From Halictus rubicundus (lineage: Eukaryota > Arthropoda > Insecta > Hymenoptera > Halictidae): a stretch of DNA of 64,000 bases. The notes under the pieces were generated by a model that had not been told where the DNA came from, searched no databases, and saw only the letters and a program-made list of their open reading frames with translations. Each line of letters starts with the position of its first letter. The stretch's first letter is position 1. Positions 31,766 to 43,726 of this stretch are shown piece after piece. The stretch covers positions 1,212,310 through 1,276,309 of the forward strand of contig NC_135152.1 in assembly GCF_050948215.1 (NCBI RefSeq), given 5' to 3'. The translations under genes and the position numbers were made by a program.

Positions 31766-33000
31766 GAAACCAACGAATTATCATGCCCGGTCCTCTCGGC
31801 CTGGTACGGGGGGTGAGGTTTATGGCACTCTCAAGTGCTCTCTCATTTCGGGTCCTTCGACGGGGAAAAGCAAATTGGCGCAAATAAGGCTGGGTTCCAT
31901 AAAATATGGAAACACGTGTACCTGAGCAGGACAGACCTGGCTGACAAAGTCCAGATCACCACGAGTTAGGAAATAACGAAAGGAATAATGTACGGAAATC
32001 ATCGCACGCCACTGCGCAGAGTATGCGAGAATGCCCGAAAGCCGGCCATAGGACAATTTTTCGAAATTACGAATATTGTTCATTTGAGTTGCGATGTCAT
32101 TTTCTTCAAACCACAACGAACAACTTTACAAATTAATTTTAACATTGTGAAATCATATTTTTATTATGTTCTCTTCAGTCAAATACTGCGAACTGTAATG
32201 CTTGTTTCTTCCTATTGTGTCAAATGTGTACACTTTGGAGGACAATCTTGCGATTGAAAGTTATTACTTAATTAAAATTGCTTGCGTGACCATGCATCAG
32301 CATGTACATGGTTTCGAATGTACACTGCCATAAAAGAAAAATCATGTTATCCGACCAAAATAAAAAAATCAATTAATGAAAATTAAATTATTGATTAAAA
32401 TGTTAAATTAACATATTCGTGTCCAGCGACCTCAAAAACCCTTGCGCACGGTTTTCTTTTGAAAAGGTTTCCAATGTTTTCTTGGCCGGCTTTTGGGCCT
32501 TTGGACGTTGTGCTGCGCGCGAAAAAAATATGAGAACGACCAGGTAACAGGAAAAATCCCTTCTTGCCTGCGAAATGACCGCGATGAATGTTTTCGGACG
32601 TACCTACTCGCATTTGGCACGCAGATGTTTTATGGCCTACAGTCTTTTATAGTAAAAGGTCCACTACAAATGAAACGGCTATTTTTCTAGTAATGTTTAA
32701 AAAATGTTTTCACATGTTGGAAAGTTATGCACTCTTCGTTTTACTTGTATCGAAGGGAATCACCAAAAACAGTGGTTCCGATTTTTTCAGATTTTTGCGT
32801 GGGTGGTAAAATTACCAAATACAAGCTAGACATAATAATACAAATTTATACTCACGTTTCCCTCAATTTTCGTTTTACACTCAATCTTCTGCTGGAAAGA
32901 CGAAGCCTTCCTGTTGCATTCTCCCTCACATGTCGTAGCGACGCGGATGATGCACATTCGTCGTTTTTTGTCACAATTTTTGTCATTTTATTATAATATA
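31766..33000. other. Non-coding, no gene recognised
   Basis: Several open frames of 60-100 codons occur (31820-32116 minus, 32395-32613 minus, 32727-32996 plus), none with a recognisable motif or splice context. Left unannotated. Confidence 0.4.
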
Positions 33001-33008
33001 ATGAGGTG

Positions 33009-33078
33009 GAATAGAATAGAATAGAATAGAATAGAATAGAATAGAATAGAATAGAATAAAATAGAATAGAATAGAATG
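33009..33078. repeat. (TAGAA)n microsatellite
   Basis: About 13 pentanucleotide units with one internal AAAAT variant. The Ser/Ile/Leu-repeat frame on the opposite strand is an artefact of it. Confidence 0.95.
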
Positions 33079-33540
33079 GAATACAGTAGAATAAAAATAA
33101 GAAGGAAAAAATAAGAAATAAATATCGCGTTTTGAACAATTACTGACGGAGATTTTTTCACGACCGAACGCGTCTCTCTTCGTCAGTAAACAGCATCTTT
33201 CAGTTTTTTCGCACCCCCTCCTGGTAGTCCACCAGAAAGCCCAAGCTTTGAAACATATGGCAATGATTTGAATTTCGACCTTCGTGCCGCGGCCAGCGGT
33301 CGCGGGAAATTCGAAAGACGAAGGGGAGGTGCGATCTTTCGTGACCGACCGGTGCATTTTCATGAAAATCGGTGGATCCCCCGTGCTCGACGCTGGGACC
33401 GAAGGCTCATTCCGAGCTCGACTTCAGAAGGGAAAACAACGTAAGTATTAGAAAGTCTATCTATCGCGAATATAGGTGAAGAAACGTTTGTCAGTCAATT
33501 TGAATGTCGATTTTTTTTTCTTTATTTACTACGCGAATAA

Positions 33541-34300
33541 ACTTGATTCGTTGAACGCGTGGTGAAGTGTTATAGTGTTGTGTAGAATTTGGAAGTGTGC
33601 GAGAATGTTTTGTTCGGCATCGTATCGGATTGTGAGTGACTGCTGGTGTGCAATAATTCGGTGCAAAAAAATTTTGAACTGTGATTTCATTTGAAATCGT
33701 TACAGTTGAATTTTACAATTCTTTTATCTGTGCCTATATTGAAACTTTAAAAAATATGTTTCATTGACTCGAATAAACTGTATCGATGCTGAAAATTTAG
33801 TCAATGAAACCTATGATATTGGTTTTTTCCTTCGTTTACGAGTTATAAACGTTTGGGAAAAATTGCAATTTTTAACGAATTCGACTTATAATTGACAAAT
33901 ATCGATAACATTTTCAGCATGGATATAATTTGTTCGAGTTAATGGAACACATTTTTTGAAGTTTCAATAGAGGCCCAGATAAAAACGTTGTAAAATGTAA
34001 CTTTTCCTACATCTTCGACTAATAAAATAATCCTTGTAGCTTCTCGAAAACACTCAAGTCTTTTGGTGTGAATGCTGTTCAAAACGGTGTTGATTCAATT
34101 TTGCTCTTCACCGATACGTCTCCGCCCCGTGGATTTCCGACCCATCCCAACGATTATGTACCCGATTCTTTCGAATTATTACACACCTGCAGTCACTTAG
34201 AATCTTTGTTCACGAATCCGATACGGTCACGAAAAAACCGTTCTCGCACACTTCCAAATTCTACACAACATCATAACACGCGTCCAACGAATCAAATCAA
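33541..34300. repeat. 760-bp inverted-repeat element
   Basis: GATTCGTTGAACGCGTG..GTTGTGTAGAATTTGGAAG at the left is matched by its inverse ending at 34300. A second inner pair (GAAACTTTAAAAAATATG / CATTTTTTGAAGTTTC type) continues to a loop near 33830. It lies within the putative first intron of the 34.4-kb gene. Target duplication not resolved. Confidence 0.65.
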
Positions 34301-34416
34301 CTATTATTTCATTTGTATATTAGTTTTCTTCTGGACGCTATAAAACGTTTTTTTACATATATACATTTTACTCCTTCGATAATCTTATAACATAATTTTT
34401 TTTCTTTTCCAGAATA

Positions 34417-34911
34417 ATGGAACCTACTCGAGCAAAATTTGAGAGGCTGTCGGTGGAACATGATGTGGAGCTGAATCAAACAGCCCCAAAACCTCGGGTA
34501 TCAAGGATACCAATAAGGGTCGGTGACACAACACCGCCCACCGCCTCCCACATCGCGATGCCGGCAACTTGTCAGCATACTGGCCCACCGCCCACGGCAT
34601 CCGCAACGCTGGAAGGGAGAGCGCTCCCAAGATTAGATGAATATTCATACGTAAGTCACTATAGAATAATCAATAATGAACAGTCAACAATTATACATAA
34701 TAAAATTATTTTTCAGAACAAGCTGGCAAAATTGATCAAGCGGGCAGAATACCGCCACAGAAATCGTGGCCAAAGAAAAAAGAAGCGGCTCGACGTGGGA
34801 GGAGGCCGCGGAGGAGCCCGCGGAGGAGCCGACGGAGAAGCCGACGGTTTACAGGAATCGTCGCCGTTCAACATTGTGCATCAGTATTTTTACTATACAA
34901 ATCCGCAATAA
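34417..34911 (+). CDS. Small spliced gene with Gly/Arg-rich tail
   Basis: An acceptor (TTTCTTTTCCAG, exon from 34413) precedes the ATG. Exon 34413-34650 ends TAC|GTAAGT; a 66-bp intron (34651-34716, ending TTTTTCAG) is followed by exon 34717-34911 with AATAAA overlapping the stop. The spliced product is 142 residues: a Pro/Thr-rich N-terminus, a basic helix (NKLAKLIKRAEYRHRNRGQR) and a GGGRGGARGGADG tail. The intron is a multiple of three with no stop, so unspliced mRNA would add 22 residues. A donor at 33441 (AAC|GTAAGT) may end a 5' non-coding exon. The tail resembles those at 9365 and 23530. Function unknown; RNA binding is a guess. Confidence 0.5.
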   Translation: MEPTRAKFERLSVEHDVELNQTAPKPRVSRIPIRVGDTTPPTASHIAMPATCQHTGPPPTASATLEGRALPRLDEYSYVSHYRIINNEQSTIIHNKIIFQNKLAKLIKRAEYRHRNRGQRKKKRLDVGGGRGGARGGADGEADGLQESSPFNIVHQYFYYTNPQ

Positions 34912-35003
34912 AAAAAAATTATTTTTTAAAACAGGGGGAGTGTATTTTCCTGCATCCCTTCTCTTCCTTTCCTATAAGTTTAATTACAATGTAAATAAAC
35001 GTT

Positions 35004-35103
35004 NNNNNNNNNNNNNNNNNNNNNNNNNNNNNNNNNNNNNNNNNNNNNNNNNNNNNNNNNNNNNNNNNNNNNNNNNNNNNNNNNNNNNNNNNNNNNNNNN
35101 NNN
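35004..35103. other. Assembly gap (100 N)
   Basis: Exactly 100 N, the conventional placeholder for a gap of unknown size. It abuts the satellite, so the array is probably longer than shown. Frames reading through it are meaningless. Confidence 0.98.
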
Positions 35104-38100
35104 ATTTCGAATTTCCACCTCATCGCGGAGTAATTAACAATATTCGGCAGCATGCGCCGGTCGCGAGGCGTACGAAACAAGCCTGACGTTACGAGCCGCG
35201 TAGCGGCAAGTGCAAGGGTCAGAAACCTTTTCAAACTATCGCTTCAATATTGCAATGAGCAGTTTATAAATGTCAATTTTCATTCCCAAAGGTTCAATAC
35301 ATGTCTGTACAGAGCCCAAATTTCGAATTTCCACCTCATCGCGGAGTAATTAACAATATTCGGCAGCATGCCGCCGGTCGCGAGGCGTACGAAACAAGCC
35401 TGACGTTACGAGCCGCGTAGCGGCAAGTGCAAGGGTCAGAAACCTTTTCAAACTATCGCTTCAATATTGCAATGAGCAGTTTATAAATGGTCAATTTTCA
35501 TTCCCAAAGGTTCAATACATGTCTGTACAGAGCCCAAATTTCGAATTTCCACCTCATCGCGGAGTAATTAACAATATTCGGCAGCATGCCGCCGGTCGCG
35601 AGGCGTACGAAACAAGCCTGACGTTACGAGCCGCGTAGCGGCAAGTGCAAGGGTCAGAAACCTTTTCAAACTATCGCTTCAATATTGCAATGAGCAGTTT
35701 ATAAATGGTCAATTTTCATTCCCAAAGGTTCAATACATGTCTGTACAGAGCCCAAATTTCGAATTTCCACCTCATCGCGGAGTAATTAACAATATTCGGC
35801 AGCATGCCGCCGGTCGCGAGGCGTACGAAACAAGCCTGACGTTACGAGCCGCGTAGCGGCAAGTGCAAGGGTCAGAAACCTTTTCAAACTATCGCTTCAA
35901 TATTGCAATGAGCAGTTTATAAATGGTCAATTTTCATTCCCAAAGGTTCAACACATGTCTGTACAGAGCCCAAATTTCGAATTTCCACCTCATCGCGGAG
36001 TAATTAACAATATTCGGCAGCATGCCGCCGGTCGCGAGGCGTACGAAACAAGCCTGACGTTACGAGCCGCGTAGCGGCAAGTGCAAGGGTCAGAAACCTT
36101 TTCAAACTATCGCTTCAATATTGCAATGAGCAGTTTATAAATGGTCAATTTTCATTCCCAAAGGTTCAACACATGTCTGTACAGAGCCCAAATTTCGAAT
36201 TTCCACCTCATCGCGGAGTAATTAACAATATTCGGCAGCATGCCGCCGGTCGCGAGGCGTACGAAACAAGCCTGACGTTACGAGCCGCGTAGCGGCAAGT
36301 GCAAGGGTCAGAAACCTTTTCAAACTATCGCTTCAATATTGCAATGAGCAGTTTATAAATGGTCAATTTTCATTCCCAAAGGTTCAATACATGTCTGTAC
36401 AGAGCCCAAATTTCGAATTTCCACCTCATCGCGGAGTAATTAACAATATTCGGCAGCATGCCGCCGGTCGCGAGGCGTACGAAACAAGCCTGACGTTACG
36501 AGCCGCGTAGCGGCAAGTGCAAGGGTCAGAAACCTTTTCAAACTATCGCTTCAATATTGCAATGAGCAGTTTATAAATGGTCAATTTTCATTCCCAAAGG
36601 TTCAATACATGTCTGTACAGAGCCCAAATTTCGAATTTCCACCTCATCGCGGAGTAATTAACAATATTCGGCAGCATGCCGCCGGTCGCGAGGCGTACGA
36701 AACAAGCCTGACGTTACGAGCCGCGTAGCGGCAAGTGCAAGGGTCAGAAACCTTTTCAAACTATCGCTTCAATATTGCAATGAGCAGTTTATAAATGGTC
36801 AATTTTCATTCCCAAAGGTTCAACACATGTCTGTACAGAGCCCAAATTTCGAATTTCCACCTCATCGCGGAGTAATTAACAATATTCGGCAGCATGCCGC
36901 CGGTCGCGAGGCGTACGAAACAAGCCTGACGTTACGAGCCGCGTAGCGGCAAGTGCATGGGTCAGAAACCTTTTCAAACTATCGCTTCAATATTGCAATG
37001 AGCAGTTTATAAATGGTCAATTTTCATTCCCAAAGGTTCAACACATGTCTGTACAGAGCCCAAATTTCGAATTTCCACCTCATCGCGGAGTAATTAACAA
37101 TATTCGGCAGCATGCCGCCGGTCGCGAGGCGTACGAAACAAGCCTGACGTTACGAGCCGCGTAGCGGCAAGTGCATGGGTCAGAAACCTTTTCAAACTAT
37201 CGCTTCAATATTGCAATGAGCAGTTTATAAATGGTCAATTGTGATTCCCAAAGGTTCAACACATGTCTGTACAGAGCCCAAATTTCGAATTTCCACCTCA
37301 TCGCGGAGTAATTAACACTATTCGGCAGCATGCCGCCGGTCGCGAGGCGTACGAAACAAGCCTGACGTTACGAGCCGCGTAGCGGCAAGTGCAAGGGTCA
37401 GAAACCTTTTCAAACTATCGCTTCAATATTGCAATGAGCAGTTTATAAATGGTCAATTTTCATTCCCAAAGGTTCAATACATGTCTGTACAGAGCCCAAA
37501 TTTCGAATTTCCACCTCATCGCGGAGTAATTAACAATATTCGGCAGCATGCCGCCGGTCGCGAGGCGTACGAAACAAGCCTGACGTTACGAGCCGCGTAG
37601 CGGCAAGTGCAAGGGTCAGAAACCTTTTCAAACTATCGCTTCAATATTGCAATGAGCAGTTTATAAATGGTCAATTTTCATTCCCAAAGGTTCAATACAT
37701 GTCTGTACAGAGCCCAAATTTCGAATTTCCACCTCATCGCGGAGTAATTAACAATATTCGGCAGCATGCCGCCGGTCGCGAGGCGTACGAAACAAGCCTG
37801 ACGTTACGAGCCGCGTAGCGGCAAGTGCAAGGGTCAGAAACCTTTTCAAACTATCGCTTCAATATTGCAATGAGCAGTTTATAAATGGTCAATTTTCATT
37901 CCCAAAGGTTCAACACATGTCTGTACAGAGCCCAAATTTCGAATTTCCACCTCATCGCGGAGTAATTAACAATATTCGGCAGCATGCCGCCGGTCGCGAG
38001 GCGTACGAAACAAGCCTGACGTTACGAGCCGCGTAGCGGCAAGTGCATGGGTCAGAAACCTTTTCAAACTATCGCTTCAATATTGCAATGAGCAGTTTAT

Positions 38101-41100
38101 AAATGGTCAATTTTCATTCCCAAAGGTTCAACACATGTCTGTACAGAGCCCAAATTTCGAATTTCCACCTCATCGCGGAGTAATTAACAATATTCGGCAG
38201 CATGCCGCCGGTCGCGAGGCGTACGAAACAAGCCTGACGTTACGAGCCGCGTAGCGGCAAGTGCATGGGTCAGAAACCTTTTCAAACTATCGCTTCAATA
38301 TTGCAATGAGCAGTTTATAAATGGTCAATTGTGATTCCCAAAGGTTCAACACATGTCTGTACAGAGCCCAAATTTCGAATTTCCACCTCATCGCGGAGTA
38401 ATTAACACTATTCGGCAGCATGCCGCCGGTCGCGAGGCGTACGAAACAAGCCTGACGTTACGAGCCGCGTAGCGGCAAGTGCAAGGGTCAGAAACCTTTT
38501 CAAACTATCGCTTCAATATTGCAATGAGCAGTTTATAAATGGTCAATTTTCATTCCCAAAGGTTCAATACATGTCTGTACAGAGCCCAAATTTCGAATTT
38601 CCACCTCATCGCGGAGTAATTAACAATATTCGGCAGCATGCCGCCGGTCGCGAGGCGTACGAAACAAGCCTGACGTTACGAGCCGCGTAGCGGCAAGTGC
38701 AAGGGTCAGAAACCTTTTCAAACTATCGCTTCAATATTGCAATGAGCAGTTTATAAATGGTCAATTGTGATTCCCAAAGGTTCAACACATGTCTGTACAG
38801 AGCCCAAATTTCGAATTTCCACCTCATCGCGGAGTAATTAACAATATTCGGCAGCATGCCGCCGGTCGCGAGGCGTACGAAACAAGCCTGACGTTACGAG
38901 CCGCGTAGCGGCAAGTGCAAGGGTCAGAAACCTTTTCAAACTATCGCTTCAATATTGCAATGAGCAGTTTATAAATGGTCAATTTTCATTCCCAAAGGTT
39001 CAATACATGTCTGTACAGAGCCCAAATTTCGAATTTCCACCTCATCGCGGAGTAATTAACAATATTCGGCAGCATGCCGCCGGTCGCGAGGCGTACGAAA
39101 CAAGCCTGACGTTACGAGCCGCGTAGCGGCAAGTGCAAGGGTCAGAAACCTTTTCAAACTATCGCTTCAATATTGCAATGAGCAGTTTATAAATGGTCAA
39201 TTTTCATTCCCAAAGGTTCAACACATGTCTGTACAGAGCCCAAATTTCGAATTTCCACCTCATCGCGGAGTAATTAACAATATTCGGCAGCATGCCGCCG
39301 GTCGCGAGGCGTACGAAACAAGCCTGACGTTACGAGCCGCGTAGCGGCAAGTGCAAGGGTCAGAAACCTTTTCAAACTATCGCTTCAATATTGCAATGAG
39401 CAGTTTATAAATGGTCAATTTTCATTCCCAAAGGTTCAATACATGTCTGTACAGAGCCCAAATTTCGAATTTCCACCTCATCGCGGAGTAATTAACAATA
39501 TTCGGCAGCATGCCGCCGGTCGCGAGGCGTACGAAACAAGCCTGACGTTACGAGCCGCGTAGCGGCAAGTGCAAGGGTCAGAAACCTTTTCAAACTATCG
39601 CTTCAATATTGCAATGAGCAGTTTATAAATGGTCAATTTTCATTCCCAAAGGTTCAATACATGTCTGTACAGAGCCCAAATTTCGAATTTCCACCTCATC
39701 GCGGAGTAATTAACAATATTCGGCAGCATGCCGCCGGTCGCGAGGCGTACGAAACAAGCCTGACGTTACGAGCCGCGTAGCGGCAAGTGCAAGGGTCAGA
39801 AACCTTTTCAAACTATCGCTTCAATATTGCAATGAGCAGTTTATAAATGGTCAATTTTCATTCCCAAAGGTTCAACACATGTCTGTACAGAGCCCAAATT
39901 TCGAATTTCCACCTCATCGCGGAGTAATTAACAATATTCGGCAGCATGCCGCCGGTCGCGAGGCGTACGAAACAAGCCTGACGTTACGAGCCGCGTAGCG
40001 GCAAGTGCATGGGTCAGAAACCTTTTCAAACTATCGCTTCAATATTGCAATGAGCAGTTTATAAATGGTCAATTTTCATTCCCAAAGGTTCAACACATGT
40101 CTGTACAGAGCCCAAATTTCGAATTTCCACCTCATCGCGGAGTAATTAACAATATTCGGCAGCATGCCGCCGGTCGCGAGGCGTACGAAACAAGCCTGAC
40201 GTTACGAGCCGCGTAGCGGCAAGTGCATGGGTCAGAAACCTTTTCAAACTATCGCTTCAATATTGCAATGAGCAGTTTATAAATGGTCAATTGTGATTCC
40301 CAAAGGTTCAACACATGTCTGTACAGAGCCCAAATTTCGAATTTCCACCTCATCGCGGAGTAATTAACAATATTCGGCAGCATGCCGCCGGTCGCGAGGC
40401 GTACGAAACAAGCCTGACGTTACGAGCCGCGTAGCGGCAAGTGCATGGGTCAGAAACCTTTTCAAACTATCGCTTCAATATTGCAATGAGCAGTTTATAA
40501 ATGGTCAATTGTGATTCCCAAAGGTTCAACACATGTCTGTACAGAGCCCAAATTTCGAATTTCCACCTCATCGCGGAGTAATTAACAATATTCGGCAGCA
40601 TGCCGCCGGTCGCGAGGCGTACGAAACAAGCCTGACGTTACGAGCCGCGTAGCGGCAAGTGCAAGGGTCAGAAACCTTTTCAAACTATCGCTTCAATATT
40701 GCAATGAGCAGTTTATAAATGGTCAATTGTGATTCCCAAAGGTTCAACACATGTCTGTACAGAGCCCAAATTTCGAATTTCCACCTCATCGCGGAGTAAT
40801 TAACAATATTCGGCAGCATGCCGCCGGTCGCGAGGCGTACGAAACAAGCCTGACGTTACGAGCCGCGTAGCGGCAAGTGCAAGGGTCAGAAACCTTTTCA
40901 AACTATCGCTTCAATATTGCAATGAGCAGTTTATAAATGGTCAATTTTCATTCCCAAAGGTTCAACACATGTCTGTACAGAGCCCAAATTTCGAATTTCC
41001 ACCTCATCGCGGAGTAATTAACAATATTCGGCAGCATGCCGCCGGTCGCGAGGCGTACGAAACAAGCCTGACGTTACGAGCCGCGTAGCGGCAAGTGCAA

Positions 41101-43217
41101 GGGTCAGAAACCTTTTCAAACTATCGCTTCAATATTGCAATGAGCAGTTTATAAATGGTCAATTTTCATTCCCAAAGGTTCAACACATGTCTGTACAGAG
41201 CCCAAATTTCGAATTTCCACCTCATCGCGGAGTAATTAACAATATTCGGCAGCATGCCGCCGGTCGCGAGGCGTACGAAACAAGCCTGACGTTACGAGCC
41301 GCGTAGCGGCAAGTGCAAGGGTCAGAAACCTTTTCAAACTATCGCTTCAATATTGCAATGAGCAGTTTATAAATGGTCAATTGTGATTCCCAAAGGTTCA
41401 ACACATGTCTGTACAGAGCCCAAATTTCGAATTTCCACCTCATCGCGGAGTAATTAACAATATTCGGCAGCATGCCGCCGGTCGCGAGGCGTACGAAACA
41501 AGCCTGACGTTACGAGCCGCGTAGCGGCAAGTGCATGGGTCAGAAACCTTTTCAAACTATCGCTTCAATATTGCAATGAGCAGTTTATAAATGGTCAATT
41601 GTGATTCCCAAAGGTTCAACACATGTCTGTACAGAGCCCAAATTTCGAATTTCCACCTCATCGCGGAGTAATTAACAATATTCGGCAGCATGCCGCCGGT
41701 CGCGAGGCGTACGAAACAAGCCTGACGTTACGAGCCGCGTAGCGGCAAGTGCAAGGGTCAGAAACCTTTTCAAACTATCGCTTCAATATTGCAATGAGCA
41801 GTTTATAAATGGTCAATTGTGATTCCCAAAGGTTCAACACATGTCTGTACAGAGCCCAAATTTCGAATTTCCACCTCATCGCGGAGTAATTAACAATATT
41901 CGGCAGCATGCCGCCGGTCGCGAGGCGTACGAAACAAGCCTGACGTTACGAGCCGCGTAGCGGCAAGTGCATGGGTCAGAAACCTTTTCAAACTATCGCT
42001 TCAATATTGCAATGAGCAGTTTATAAATGGTCAATTGTGATTCCCAAAGGTTCAACACATGTCTGTACAGAGCCCAAATTTCGAATTTCCACCTCATCGC
42101 GGAGTAATTAACAATATTCGGCAGCATGCCGCCGGTCGCGAGGCGTACGAAACAAGCCTGACGTTACGAGCCGCGTAGCGGCAAGTGCAAGGGTCAGAAA
42201 CCTTTTCAAACTATCGCTTCAATATTGCAATGAGCAGTTTATAAATGGTCAATTGTGATTCCCAAAGGTTCAATACATGTCTGTACAGAGCCCAAATTTC
42301 GAATTTCCACCTCATCGCGGAGTAATTAACAATATTCGGCAGCATGCCGCCGGTCGCGAGGCGTACGAAACAAGCCTGACGTTACGAGCCGCGTAGCGGC
42401 AAGTGCAAGGGTCAGAAACCTTTTCAAACTATCGCTTCAATATTGCAATGAGCAGTTTATAAATGGTCAATTGTGATTCCCAAAGGTTCAACACATGTCT
42501 GTACAGAGCCCAAATTTCGAATTTCCACCTCATCGCGGAGTAATTAACAATATTCGGCAGCATGCCGCCGGTCGCGAGGCGTACGAAACAAGCCTGACGT
42601 TACGAGCCGCGTAGCGGCAAGTGCATGGGTCAGAAACCTTTTCAAACTATCGCTTCAATATTGCAATGAGCAGTTTATAAATGGTCAATTGTGATTCCCA
42701 AAGGTTCAACACATGTCTGTACAGAGCCCAAATTTCGAATTTCCACCTCATCGCGGAGTAATTAACAATATTCGGCAGGATGCCGCCGGTCGCGAGGCGT
42801 ACGAAACAAGCCTGACGTTACGAGCCGCGTAGCGGCAAGTGCAAGGGTCAGAAACCTTTTCAAACTATCGCTTCAATATTGCAATGAGCAGTTTATAAAT
42901 GGTCAATTTTCATTCCCAAAGGTTCAACACATGTCTGTACAGAGCCCAAATTTCGAATTTCCACCTCATCGCGGAGTAATTAACAATATTCGGCAGCATG
43001 CCGCCTGTCGCGAGGCGTACGAAACAAGCCTGACGTTACGAGCCGCGTAGCGGCAAGTGCAAGGGTCAGAAACCTTTTCAAACTATCGCTTCAATATAGC
43101 AATGAGCAGTTTATAAATGGTCAATTGTGATTCCCAAAGGTTCAATACATGTCTGTACAGAGCCCAAATTTCGAATTTCCACCTCATCGGGGAGTAATTA
43201 ACAATATTCGGCAGCAT
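35104..43217. repeat. 218-bp satellite array, 37 monomers
   Basis: Taking ATTTCGAATTTCCACC as phase, monomers start at 35104, 35320 and then every 218 bp to 43168, with no indel in 36 consecutive units; a partial unit follows. Variation is confined to a few positions: GCAAGGG or GCATGGG, TTTTCATTCCC or TTGTGATTCCC, CAATACATG or CAACACATG. A rare variant, ATTAACACTATT, recurs exactly 1090 bp (five units) apart at 37311 and 38401, indicating block duplication. Each monomer holds a GC-rich core with the dyad GCCGCGTAGCGGC inside AT-rich sequence. No coding potential. The homogeneity points to recent expansion. Confidence 0.97.
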
Positions 43218-43535
43218 ACATATCGTACATACGTAAACCTGTACTATCGATCTGCATTATCGACCGTATTCTATCGCAACGTACAGTGTTTGCCGCGGAG
43301 AGACCGTGGCGCTAGTAACCTGAACCGCAAAATTGTGCCTTTTTTTCTAGTCATTTTACGTCTTAAATAAGTAAGTAATCAATTAAAAATGCATACCACC
43401 GTGTTTGTACATGTCTTCGCTATGTCTGTATAGAGCCCTTTTTTCGATACGAACTCTAAATCTCGCGAAATTAAGAGAATCTCTCAGCGACAGCCATCTT
43501 GTGACGTCATACTTGCTTCAGAATTCGAATTTTCT

Positions 43536-43692
43536 GCCGAATATTGTTAATTACTCCGCGATGAGGTAGAAATTCGAAATTTGGGCTCTATACAGACATA
43601 AATTGGACTTTTAGCAAACACAAGTGACCACTTTTAAACTGCTCATTGCAATATTGAAGCGATAGTTTGAAAAGGTTTTGACCCATGCATAA
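43536..43692. repeat. Inverted monomer-like sequence beside a transposon end
   Basis: The inverse of this segment aligns with about 160 bp of the satellite monomer (GGGTCA.AAACCTTTTCAAAC through GAGTAATTAACAATATTCGGCAG) but lacks the GC-rich core. It runs on to CCTGCCGGCCCCC at 43722 and TTAA at 43723. It looks like the opposite terminal repeat of the element from which the satellite arose. A shorter direct fragment (TATGTCTGTATAGAGCCC) lies at about 43420-43440. Confidence 0.75.
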
Positions 43693-43722
43693 GCATATGG
43701 ATTTCAAACCCTGCCGGCCCCC

Positions 43723-43726
43723 TTAA
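43723..43726. other. TTAA target site at transposon end
   Basis: CCTGCCGGCCCCC|TTAA, the mirror image of TTAA|GGGGGCCGGCAGG at 25010 and TTAA|GGGTGCCGGCAGG at 54482. Confidence 0.65.

Larger units (their letters stand above)
25014..43722. mobile_element. Possible second TTAA-bounded element (18.7 kb), hypothetical
   Basis: Starts GGGGGCCGGCAGG after TTAA and ends CCTGCCGGCCCCC before TTAA (43723-43726). Only about 13-18 bp of the termini match, so these could equally be ends of two different family members. The interval contains the Mutator-like/YqaJ gene, a small RGG-tail gene and the satellite. The 100-N gap prevents a firm conclusion. Confidence 0.25.

Noticed and set aside
32852..33363. 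Tyr/Phe/Ser/Ile-repeat membrane-like ORFs
   Set aside because: Produced by the TAGAA pentanucleotide repeat; no flanking gene structure.
34766..35234. ORFs running through the N gap
   Set aside because: The sequence is unknown there; the frames have no meaning.
35104..43217. CRISPR-like array
   Set aside because: Units are 218 bp, nearly identical throughout, with no unique spacers; it is satellite DNA in a eukaryotic context.
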